NCBI GenBank assembly: GCA_045600065.1
Contig: JAZRXE010000073.1
Span: 1-5,376 of the forward strand
DNA length: 5,376 nt
Direction: 5' to 3'
From: RGIG2707 sp045600065
GTDB taxonomy: Bacteria; Bacillota; Clostridia; Peptostreptococcales; Anaerovoracaceae
Positions 1-5,376 of this stretch are shown one piece after another. How positions within the stretch are numbered: the stretch's first letter is position 1; each line of letters begins with the position of its first letter. Made by a program: the position numbers and the translations under genes. Below the pieces are notes generated by a model that saw nothing but the letters and a program-made list of their open reading frames with translations, searched no databases and was not told where the DNA came from.

Positions 1-382
1 TTTTGGTCATCTCCTGGATCTGCTTTTTGTCTGCCCTGCCGTTGCCTGTTATGCAGGTTTTTATCTGCAAGGGTGTATATTCATACACGGTAAGTCCGCT
101 GTTGGCACAGGCAAGAACAGCTACGCCCCTGGCCTCTCCTACGAAAATAACCGTCTTTGCATTTGTATTGAAATACAGCTCCTCCATGCTGACCTCGTCG
201 GGCCTGTATTCAGCTATTATATCCATCAGACCGCCGTAGAGGGCCTTCAGCCTGTCCTGCATGGACATTTCCTTGGGAGTGGTGATCGCTCCGGCCGTGA
301 CCAGCTTAAGGCTGGTGCCTGTTTTATCCACTATGCCGTAGCCCATGATGGCGTAGCCCGGATCTATGCCCAGTATCCTCAT
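1..382 (-). CDS. ruvC: RuvC Holliday junction endonuclease (partial, 3' end outside window)
   Basis: RuvC is the dimeric resolvase that nicks Holliday junctions symmetrically, working with the RuvAB branch-migration motor in recombinational repair. Reading leftward from the ATG at 382-380, 127 codons are visible of a usual length near 165. The N-terminus MRILGIDPG carries the first catalytic Asp (D7) of the RNase H-like fold. SMEELYF (residues 65-71) carries the second acidic residue (E67, matching E66 of E. coli RuvC). The stretch GNGRADKKQIQEM (113-125) matches the conserved DNA-binding region. The last two catalytic Asp residues, expected near 138-141, lie beyond the left edge. The start is supported by AAAGGA a few bases upstream on the minus strand (about 388-393). 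In Clostridia ruvA and ruvB usually follow ruvC, so they may lie to the left; this is inference. The gene is divergent from the dipeptidase remnant. Identity is near certain. Confidence 0.96.
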   Translation of the reverse strand, partial: MRILGIDPGYAIMGYGIVDKTGTSLKLVTAGAITTPKEMSMQDRLKALYGGLMDIIAEYRPDEVSMEELYFNTNAKTVIFVGEARGVAVLACANSGLTVYEYTPLQIKTCITGNGRADKKQIQEMTK

Positions 383-450
383 GTTTTTCCTTTCAGAATC
401 TGAACTACTAAGTATGGTGTCCGAAAGAAGCTGCGGGCACAATTACTGAT

Positions 451-459
451 ATTTTATCA
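451..459 (-). promoter_or_regulatory. Extended -10 promoter for ruvC
   Basis: On the minus strand the bases read TGATAAAAT: a TAAAAT -10 hexamer (456-451) preceded by TG one base away (459-458), which is an extended -10. No good -35 hexamer is seen at 16-18 bases, as is common for extended -10 promoters. It would give a leader of roughly 60 bases before the ruvC start at 382. The assignment rests on sequence match only. Confidence 0.5.
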
Positions 460-513
460 CAAAAAAATACCATATGCACAGAAAACATTGTTGTATCTAA
501 ATTATGGCATTTA

Positions 514-522
514 TGTTATAAT
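514..522 (+). promoter_or_regulatory. Extended -10 promoter for the M20 dipeptidase remnant
   Basis: TGTTATAAT is a perfect TATAAT (517-522) with the TG of an extended -10 at 514-515. The only -35-like hexamer is TTGTAT at 491-496, with an over-long 20-base spacer, so the extended -10 probably carries the promoter. It lies about 40 bases before the ATG at 564, which has a strong GGAGG (551-555) at 8 bases. The promoter and ribosome site therefore still look intact although the gene is broken. Confidence 0.6.
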
Positions 523-563
523 TCTTATACATATGCCCGGATTATTCATCGGAGGACACAAAA

Positions 564-908
564 ATGCTCAAAGAGATCAATCGATCTATAGAACTTCACA
601 AGGATTTGTGGCTTGACGAGCTTGCCCGACTGGTCAGAGCCAAAAGCATAAGCGGCACAGGAGAAGGCGTAGATCAGTGCGCAGAGCTTTTTGCGCAGCT
701 TCTGAACGAGGCCGGTGTGGACGCAAAGGTGATGAGGCTTGACGGCTGTGAAACCGAGCCGCCCTTCCCCTTTGTCGTGGGAACTCTCCGGGCAGAGGAC
801 GAAAACGCCCCTACCTTTTTGATCTACGGACATTACGATGTCAAACCCGCCGGAGATCTCGCCCTGTGGAAAACGAATCTCTCAGGGATTTCGAAAGCGG
901 ATATGTAA
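564..908 (+). pseudogene. M20-family dipeptidase, N-terminal fragment (frameshifted after internal deletion)
   Basis: This is the start of an M20 zinc metallopeptidase of the carnosinase/PepV-like dipeptidase group (whole proteins are usually about 450-470 residues). The ATG at 564 has GGAGG at 551-555, and the first ~104 residues read as normal family sequence. YGHYDVKPAGD (88-98) contains the first metal-ligand His (H90) and the Asp (D92) that orients the catalytic site. LALWKTN (99-105) matches the segment before the usual NPFEP-type continuation. After about residue 105 (base ~878) the frame leaves the family and hits TAA at 906-908. The rest of the catalytic domain is absent: the GRG-x-DDKG Asp, the EGEEE Glu pair and the third-ligand Asp. 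The 114-residue product cannot form the two-metal site. There are no other stops, so the damage looks recent. An assembly error is the main alternative. Confidence 0.85.
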
Positions 909-1555
909 GAATCGACGGCTTTTACGACGATGTAAGGCCCGCAAGCCCTGAAGAGCTGCAGACCTTGAATAATATGCCGAACGACGGCGCAGTCACCCTC
1001 AAGGAGCTGGACCTCGACCATTTTGCCATAGGTCCCCACGGAGACGATTACAACTACAATTTCGTATTTGAACCCTCCTGCAATATCAATTCCCTGGTAT
1101 CCGGACATGTAGGCCCCGGCAGCAACAATATAGTCCCCTATAAGGCAAGCTGCAGAATAGACTTCAGACTCGTGCCTGATCAGGATCCCGCAGATATACA
1201 CGAAAAATTCCTGGCCCATCTTAAAAAACACGGCTTCGACGACGTAAGGATCACGGAAGCCCAGATCGCGAACAAACCCGTCAGGATACCTGTCACCAAC
1301 CCCTATGTCCGGGTGATCATCGATGCCCTTCGCGATGCCTACGGCAAGGAACCCATAGTATATCCCAACGGAGGCGGATCCGGGCCTCTCAGCGAATTTG
1401 CAGAGAGCGTCGGCGTCGAAACGGCAATTCTTCCCCTTTGCGCAGCGGATCAGTGCGAGCACGCGCCCAACGAGAACATGAAGCTTGAGGATTTCGAAAA
1501 CGGCCTCAGGGCATGCACACTGATGATGCTCCGCCTTGGAGAAATGAATAAATAA
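866..1555 (+). pseudogene. M20-family dipeptidase, C-terminal fragment (lid domain and C-terminal metal-ligand region)
   Basis: This is the continuation of the dipeptidase gene in another frame. Family sequence resumes at about base 875 (SLRDFESGYVRIDGFYDDVRP), which corresponds to the segment inside the dimerisation/lid domain. SGHVGPGSNNIVPYKA and the following FRLVPDQDP belong to the lid domain. GGGSGPLSEF and CEHAPNENM belong to the C-terminal part of the catalytic domain; the His of CEHAPNE (codon 1460-1462) is the last metal ligand. The reading frame is open to TAA at 1553-1555. A GTG at 866 with GGAG at 852-855 could permit reinitiation, and it overlaps the end of the first fragment. 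Even so the product would lack the catalytic half. Compared with the family, roughly 125-140 codons are missing between the fragments, and the net loss is 3n+1 bases. Function is very unlikely; identity is confident. Confidence 0.82.
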
Positions 1556-1576
1556 CGCAAACAAAGTTTATACTTT

Positions 1577-1594
1577 ATTGCATATATATACATC
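1577..1594 (+). promoter_or_regulatory. Candidate ARG box (ArgR operator) upstream of argR
   Basis: The 18 bases ATTGCATATATATACATC match the ARG box consensus WNTGAATWWWWATTCANW at 15 positions; the mismatches are C for A at position 5, A for T at 14 and C at 18. The core TGCAT-ATAT-ATACA is a near-palindrome. It lies 18 bases before the argR start, in the only intergenic gap ahead of the operon. It overlaps a -10-like TATACA (1587-1592) and lies just after another -10-like TATACT (1569-1574). Autoregulation by ArgR is known in several bacteria, which makes the position sensible. AT-rich promoter DNA can mimic such sites, so this is tentative. Confidence 0.45.
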
Positions 1595-1612
1595 TTTAGA
1601 AAGGAGGACATG

Positions 1613-2062
1613 ATGAGCTACACAAGAAGAGAGCGGATCCTGGAGCTGGTATCCCAGTATCAGATATCCACTCAGCAGCAGCTGGCAGATCTGCTGAAGA
1701 AAGACGGATTTGATGTAACTCAGGCAACTGTATCCAGAGATATCAGGGAACTCAACCTGATCAAAACGGCGGGAGCAGGCGGAAGAAGCTGCTATGGAGT
1801 GGCGCCAAAGCCTGATCCCGCAAACAACGACAGATTCGTGAAAATACTAAGAGAAACGGTGCTGAGCGTTGAAAAAGCCGAGAATCTCATAGTTGTCAAG
1901 ACTATGACCGCCTGTGCCAACGCCGTGGCAGAGGCTATAGACACTTCAGCACTCGAGCATGTTATAGGCACCCTGGCAGGCGACAACACAGTGCTTATAA
2001 TCGTAGATACCAAAGAAAACACCGACACAATAATTGAAAAGATATCGGAGATAATGGCATAA
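1613..2062 (+). CDS. argR: Arginine repressor ArgR/AhrC
   Basis: This is the hexameric transcription factor that binds ARG boxes when loaded with L-arginine, repressing arginine biosynthesis and, in Bacillus, activating catabolism. The N-terminal winged helix-turn-helix (about residues 1-65) shows TQATVSRDIRELNL (36-49), whose SRDIREL is the family hallmark of the recognition helix. The C-terminal domain (about 75-149) shows TACANAVAEAID and GTLAGDNTVLII (119-130), the arginine-binding and oligomerisation region. The first Asp of the usual GDD is kept (D124, matching E. coli D128) and the second is Asn. The length of 149 is normal. Two adjacent ATGs exist (1610 and 1613). The AAGGAGG at 1601-1607 is only 2 bases from the first but 5 from the second, so 1613 is preferred. 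The recN gene begins 4 bases after the stop. Identity is near certain. Confidence 0.96.
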   Translation: MSYTRRERILELVSQYQISTQQQLADLLKKDGFDVTQATVSRDIRELNLIKTAGAGGRSCYGVAPKPDPANNDRFVKILRETVLSVEKAENLIVVKTMTACANAVAEAIDTSALEHVIGTLAGDNTVLIIVDTKENTDTIIEKISEIMA

Positions 2063-2066
2063 AAGA

Positions 2067-3722
2067 ATGATATCCCACATCAGCATTCAGAATTTCGCTG
2101 TAATCAAAGAACTTGATATCGACCTGCACCCCGGCCTCAACATGATAACAGGAGAGACCGGTTCGGGCAAATCGGTGGTCATCGAAGCTGTCAGCATGGC
2201 CCTGGGAAGCCGCGCGGACAGAGATTTCATCAGGACCGGAGAGGAAAAGGCTCAGGTCCTGATGACGGTTGAGGACCCTTCCGACAGGGTCAGAGGGCGC
2301 ATGGAGGAGCTTGGCATTCCCGCCGACGACACCCTTGTGCTGCGCAGGGAGATGAGCGCTAAGGGACGCAATCTGTGCCGTGTGAACGGTGTCATTATAC
2401 CCCTTTCGCAGCTCAGCTATCTTTGCGCAGGCATAGCGGACATACACGGTCAGTACGACCATCAGTACCTGCTGAACACAGACAGCCACATTCAGGTACT
2501 GGATATGTACGCCGGGCAGACTCTTCTGCAGCAAAAAGAAAAGACTGCCATCCTTTATAATGAATACATCAAGGCTTCCTCGGAGCTTATGCAGCTTAGA
2601 AAACGTACCGGCGAGGTCCAAAAGCAAAGAGAGCTTCTGTCCTACCAGCTTGCGGATATAAAGGCTGCGGCAGTCAGGCCCGGAGAAGACGAGGAGCTTG
2701 AAGCATCCATAGCCCTTATGCAGAACAGCGAGCAGATCTACAGCTCGCTTTCCGGCGCCTCTGAAGCCCTGTTCGGCAGCGGTGACGCTCTGGGGACCAT
2801 GGGCTCTGCCATAGCCCTGCTGTCAGAAGTAAGCAGCTTTTCACCGGAGATACGGGAGCTTCGGGAGCTGCTGGAGGACAGCTACTACAGAATAGAAGAC
2901 ATCAAGCCCGGCCTTCGCAGGCTGAGAGACTCGGTCAGCTTCTCTCAGGAAGAGCTGAACCAGGCCATAGCCCGCCTGGAGGAGCTTAATGTACTCAAGC
3001 GAAAGTACGGCGGAAGCATCGACGCGGTGCTCGATTACGCAAAATCCGCAGAGGCAGATCTCGCCCTGATGGAAGACCAGGGCGAAAGAGTCAGAGAACT
3101 CGAAAAGCTGATTACCCAAAGCCGCAGCAGCTACGATGCAGCCGCAACGGAGCTGACTGAGCTGAGAAAACAGGCGGCCGCCAGACTTTCCGAGGCTGCG
3201 GACAGGGAGCTTGCCCAGTTGAACTTTGCCAACGCTCATTTTGAAGCTCAGATAAGCAAGGGACAGCCCTCTGAAAACGGCACGGATACAGTGGAATTCA
3301 TGATGAGCGCCAACAAGGGCGAAGCCTTAAAGCCGCTGGCAAAGTCTGCCAGCGGCGGCGAACTTTCCAGAATAATGCTGGCAATCAAGACCATAATCGG
3401 GGATCTGGACGGCATAGCCACCATGATATTCGACGAGATCGACACCGGGATCAGCGGCGCCACTGCAGGTATAGTCGGTAAAAAGCTCAAAGACATATCT
3501 GAAGGCAGACAGGTGCTTTGCATAACTCACCTGCCTCAGATCGCCTGCCTGGGCGACCACCATTACAAGATAAAGAAGAGCTCGGACGATACCTCCACCT
3601 ATACAGATATGCAGGAGCTGGACACCGATGAGCGAATCGAAGAGCTTGCAAGGCTTCTGAGCGGTACGCAGATCACCGAATCTGCAAGAATTCAGGCAAA
3701 AACACTTTTATTTAATAAATAA
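2067..3722 (+). CDS. recN: DNA repair protein RecN
   Basis: RecN is a cytoplasmic SMC-like ATPase recruited early to double-strand breaks, where it helps hold and align DNA for RecA-dependent repair. The 551 residues are close to the usual 550-570. The order is as expected: N-terminal ATPase half with Walker A GETGSGKS (29-36), a Q-loop region with DIHGQYDHQYLL, a long charged coiled-coil-like middle (about 155-355, rich in Glu, Leu, Arg and Lys), then the ABC signature SGGELSR (429-435), Walker B MIFDEIDTG (453-461) and the H-loop region CITHLPQIA. The start at 2067 gives the canonical opening (ISHISIQNFAVIKELDI). There is no close Shine-Dalgarno: GGAG at 2047-2050 is 16 bases away, so translation is probably coupled to argR, whose stop is 4 bases upstream. 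The argR-recN linkage is widespread in Firmicutes. No damage is seen. Confidence 0.97.
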   Translation: MISHISIQNFAVIKELDIDLHPGLNMITGETGSGKSVVIEAVSMALGSRADRDFIRTGEEKAQVLMTVEDPSDRVRGRMEELGIPADDTLVLRREMSAKGRNLCRVNGVIIPLSQLSYLCAGIADIHGQYDHQYLLNTDSHIQVLDMYAGQTLLQQKEKTAILYNEYIKASSELMQLRKRTGEVQKQRELLSYQLADIKAAAVRPGEDEELEASIALMQNSEQIYSSLSGASEALFGSGDALGTMGSAIALLSEVSSFSPEIRELRELLEDSYYRIEDIKPGLRRLRDSVSFSQEELNQAIARLEELNVLKRKYGGSIDAVLDYAKSAEADLALMEDQGERVRELEKLITQSRSSYDAAATELTELRKQAAARLSEAADRELAQLNFANAHFEAQISKGQPSENGTDTVEFMMSANKGEALKPLAKSASGGELSRIMLAIKTIIGDLDGIATMIFDEIDTGISGATAGIVGKKLKDISEGRQVLCITHLPQIACLGDHHYKIKKSSDDTSTYTDMQELDTDERIEELARLLSGTQITESARIQAKTLLFNK

Positions 3723-3727
3723 TCGTG

Positions 3728-3733
3728 TATAAT
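3728..3733 (+). promoter_or_regulatory. -10 element of a promoter for the AbgB-like amidohydrolase
   Basis: A perfect TATAAT lies 5 bases after the recN stop. TTTTAT at 3706-3711 is a poor -35 at a 16-base spacing and falls inside the recN 3' end. Transcription from here would leave a leader of about 45 bases before the ATG at 3787. No terminator separates it from recN, so some read-through from argR-recN is also possible. Confidence 0.5.
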
Positions 3734-3745
3734 ATAAAAAATATA

Positions 3746-3768
3746 TGCAGCACATAAAAACGGCTGCA
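3746..3768 (+). other. Small stem-loop in the amidohydrolase 5' leader
   Basis: TGCAGC (3746-3751) is the exact reverse complement of GCTGCA (3763-3768), giving a 6-bp stem with an 11-base A-rich loop. It ends 7 bases before the GGAGG. No U-tract follows, so it is not an obvious terminator for recN. A 5' hairpin could stabilise the mRNA, but a stem this short may be chance. Confidence 0.3.
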
Positions 3769-3786
3769 CAATTATGGAGGCAACAC

Positions 3787-5211
3787 ATGACAAAAGTAAA
3801 CGGACTCAACAAGTGGATTGCCGAGTGGTACGAGAAGAACACAGATGATCTGAACGCAATGATGGAAGACATCTGGGCAAACCCCGAACTCGGACTGTTC
3901 ACCAAGCATGCAGCTGAAACTGCATGTGCTTTCGCTAAGACTCATGGCTTCCCCGACGCAATGCTCACCAGAGCAGGCGAAGGTGTTAAGCCCCATGAGA
4001 ACCCCAATGCTGTGATCGCAGAATTCGGCAGCGGCAAGCCCATAATCGGCATCGTAGGCGAACTGGATGCCCTGCCCGGACTTGGCAATAAGAATGTTCC
4101 TTACAGAGAGGCTGTAGAAGGCCCCGGTCAGGGATGCGGACACAACCTGATTGCCGGCGCATGCATGGGCGCAGCCTGCGCACTGAAGTATGCAATGGAA
4201 AAGGAAGGCATCAAGGGAACCCTTAGAATGATCGAAGCTCCCGGTGAAGAAGTCGGCAGAGGCAAGGCTCTCCTTGCTCAGGACGGCGTGTTCTCCGATC
4301 TGGACATGGCACTTATGTGGCATCCCGGCGGGCTGGAATTCTCCTGCGAGCCCCAGAACGGCATGTGCATCATGGCAGGAAACTTCTTCTTCCATGGCAA
4401 GTCTGCTCACGCTGCAGGCGGCCCGTGGAAGGGCAGAAGCGCTCTGGACGCAGTTCAGCTGATGAATATGGGCTGCGAATTCCTCAGAGAGCATGTTTCC
4501 AAGGATTGCCTGATCCACTACCAGATCACCAACGGCGGCGGCGCTCCCAACATCGTTCCCGATTTCGCATCCGTAAAGTACTTCTGCAGAGCAGCTCAGA
4601 CTGAGACCGTTCTGGATCTGTACAACAGGATCACCGAATGCGCTTACGGTGCAGCCAGAATGACCGGCACCACCGTTGATCCACAGACCATCTTCCTGAT
4701 CCCCTACTTCTATCAGAATGTACGCCTGGGCAAGCACATGCACGATGTTGCCCAGCAGATCCCCGATCTGGAATATACCGAGGAAGAGATCGAATTCGCA
4801 AAGAAGCTCCACGAAGCTTATACCGGAAATCCCGCTCCCGAATCCGTTCAGGAGCTGATCCCCGAAAAGCAGAGCACCATTTACAGAGGCATTGATCCCG
4901 ACAGACTCACCAGCACAGACGCTGCTGATATGTCCTACTTCTGCCCCACCGCTCACATCCACGGCGGCGGTTCCCTGAGATGCACCCCGGGTCACCACTG
5001 GGTAACCACCGTTTGCTCAGGAACTCAGCTGGGCTACAAGGCCGCAGTAAGAGCAGGCAAGGTAATCGCAGAGGGCGCTCTGGAAGCCTTCCTGGACGAG
5101 AACGTCGTAAAGGAATGCTGGGAATGCCACAAGGAATTCAACATCCCCGATTACTTCAAGGATGTTTATTCCATCGAGATCCACGATCAGTACGCAGCTC
5201 CCGAAAAGTAA
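3787..5211 (+). CDS. M20D-family amidohydrolase, AbgB-like
   Basis: This is a two-metal amidohydrolase of peptidase family M20D, most like AbgB, the B subunit of E. coli p-aminobenzoyl-glutamate hydrolase (folate breakdown product to p-aminobenzoate plus glutamate). Related members cleave other N-acyl or aminoacyl amides, so the substrate is open. Visible ligands: GQGCGHN (114-120; C117, H119), PGEE (152-155; E154, E155), the His of MWHP (H179) and the C-terminal TPGHHW (H403/H404). The lid domain includes HGKSAHAAGGPWKGRSALDAV, with H208. STDAADMS (376-383) matches the AbgB STDVGDVS segment. The 474 residues match AbgB (481). There is no signal peptide. The ATG at 3787 has GGAGG at 3776-3780, 6 bases away; an in-frame ATG at 3745 lacks a ribosome site. 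No abgA partner or abgT transporter is in view. Ile and Lys codons are almost all ATC and AAG, unlike recN, suggesting high expression. Confidence 0.88.
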   Translation: MTKVNGLNKWIAEWYEKNTDDLNAMMEDIWANPELGLFTKHAAETACAFAKTHGFPDAMLTRAGEGVKPHENPNAVIAEFGSGKPIIGIVGELDALPGLGNKNVPYREAVEGPGQGCGHNLIAGACMGAACALKYAMEKEGIKGTLRMIEAPGEEVGRGKALLAQDGVFSDLDMALMWHPGGLEFSCEPQNGMCIMAGNFFFHGKSAHAAGGPWKGRSALDAVQLMNMGCEFLREHVSKDCLIHYQITNGGGAPNIVPDFASVKYFCRAAQTETVLDLYNRITECAYGAARMTGTTVDPQTIFLIPYFYQNVRLGKHMHDVAQQIPDLEYTEEEIEFAKKLHEAYTGNPAPESVQELIPEKQSTIYRGIDPDRLTSTDAADMSYFCPTAHIHGGGSLRCTPGHHWVTTVCSGTQLGYKAAVRAGKVIAEGALEAFLDENVVKECWECHKEFNIPDYFKDVYSIEIHDQYAAPEK

Positions 5212-5230
5212 TCTTTTCAGACCGTATGAT

Positions 5231-5256
5231 AAAGCCTCCCTTCGGGGAGGCTTTTT
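5231..5256 (+). terminator. Rho-independent terminator after the amidohydrolase gene
   Basis: AAAGCCTCCC (5231-5240) pairs perfectly with GGGAGGCTTT (5245-5254) across a stable TTCG tetraloop, and the RNA ends in a five-T run (5252-5256). It begins 19 bases after the TAA of the amidohydrolase. The A/T flanks could let it work weakly in the other direction, but the plus-strand role is clear. Confidence 0.93.
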
Positions 5257-5280
5257 GCTGCACAGTGGACACAGATGGAT

Positions 5281-5326
5281 AACACAAGGGGACGGTTCTC
5301 TTGAACACAGGGGGACGGTTCTCTTG
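5281..5326 (+). repeat. Tandem pair of REP-like units (23-bp period)
   Basis: Two direct copies (5281-5303 and 5304-5326) lie head to tail with no spacer and agree at 22 of 23 bases; A5287 versus G5310 is the only difference. Each contains GGGGACGGTTCTCTTG. Each can fold by itself into a short hairpin: in copy 1, CAAGGGGA (5285-5292) pairs with TTCTCTTG (5296-5303) across a CGG loop, using G-T wobble pairs. Short G-rich imperfect hairpins of this kind are typical of REP elements mobilised by IS200-like REP-associated tyrosine transposases (RAYTs). No transposase gene is inside the window. Confidence 0.85.
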
Positions 5327-5376
5327 TGTCACACAAGTAAAGCACACAAGGCAACACAGGAGAACCGTCCCCCTGT
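5305..5376. repeat. Inverted REP pair (REPIN-like), cut by the right edge
   Basis: The arm at 5307-5330 recurs as its reverse complement at 5353-5376, matching at 22 of 24 bases around a 22-base centre (5331-5352). The plus-strand reading of the right arm contains GAGAACCGTCCCC. Copy 2 has a longer palindrome of its own, with ACACA (5305-5309) opposite TGTGT (5325-5329). A further perfect palindrome, CTTGTGT-C-ACACAAG (5323-5337), sits just inside the left arm. Two oppositely oriented REP units around a short spacer define a REPIN. The element may continue past 5376. I recall units with this GGGGACGGTTCT core as dispersed repeats in clostridial genomes, but that is memory, not a search. Confidence 0.82.

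Noticed and set aside
3..239. A plus-strand frame at the left edge
   Set aside because: It is antisense to ruvC, whose protein sequence is unmistakable on the minus strand.
383..563. Riboswitch, tRNA or small RNA in the divergent gap
   Set aside because: No cloverleaf, conserved riboswitch core or terminator hairpin could be seen; only promoter-like elements are present.
833..1564. A 243-codon minus-strand frame opposite the dipeptidase C-terminal fragment
   Set aside because: The plus strand carries recognisable M20 sequence throughout; the antisense frame shows no known motif and no ribosome site.
1563..1576. AAAGT-TTAT-ACTTT mini-hairpin as a terminator of the dipeptidase transcript
   Set aside because: The stem is only 5 bp and AT-rich with no T-tract; it would be too weak to terminate.
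3741..3749. ATATATGCA, the reverse complement of the first half of the argR ARG box core, as a second ArgR site at the AbgB-like promoter
   Set aside because: Only one half-site matches; a 9-base match between AT-rich promoter regions is easily chance.
3772..4998. A 408-codon open frame on the minus strand opposite the AbgB-like gene
   Set aside because: It mirrors a clear family gene, is rich in Cys/Ala/Gly/Val with no recognisable domain, and results from the scarcity of stop codons opposite the biased codon use of the real gene.
5156..5347. A 63-codon minus-strand frame across the terminator and repeats
   Set aside because: It reads through a rho-independent terminator and REP-like repeats and into the real gene's 3' end; no supporting signals.
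5281..5376. CRISPR array
   Set aside because: The direct copies abut with no spacer between them and the third copy is inverted, so there is no repeat-spacer pattern.

Overview
The window looks like chromosomal DNA of an anaerobic Firmicute, probably class Clostridia. The grounds are the adjacent argR-recN pair typical of that phylum, strong AAGGAGG/GGAGG ribosome binding sites, extended -10 promoters, moderate GC with AT-rich intergenic gaps, and a Firmicute-type ArgR. The family or genus cannot be settled from this sequence.

Layout: (1) 1-382, minus strand: the first 127 codons of ruvC (Holliday junction resolvase), running off the left edge. (2) 383-563: a divergent intergenic region with an extended -10 promoter on each strand. 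(3) 564-1555, plus: an M20-family dipeptidase gene broken by an internal deletion that removes the middle of the catalytic domain and shifts the frame, leaving two overlapping fragments. (4) 1613-2062 and 2067-3722, plus: argR and recN, 4 bases apart and almost certainly co-transcribed, with a candidate ARG box just upstream of argR. (5) 3787-5211, plus: an intact M20D amidohydrolase resembling the AbgB subunit of p-aminobenzoyl-glutamate hydrolase, with its own promoter and a strong terminator at 5231-5256. Its codon choice differs clearly from its neighbours. (6) 5281-5376: a cluster of short palindromic repeats (two tandem copies plus one inverted copy of a unit with core GGGGACGGTTCTC), organised like a REP/REPIN element and cut by the right edge.

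How the genes fit together: ruvC and recN both serve recombinational DNA repair but are in separate, divergent units. ArgR senses arginine and may control its own operon, and so recN, through the candidate ARG box. Two metallopeptidase-family genes flank the argR-recN pair. One is dead or dying and the other looks intact and well expressed, which suits an amino-acid- or peptide-using anaerobe, although their substrates are not determined here. No new defence or mobile system is evident. The most unusual elements are the repeat cluster at the right edge and the precisely gutted dipeptidase gene.
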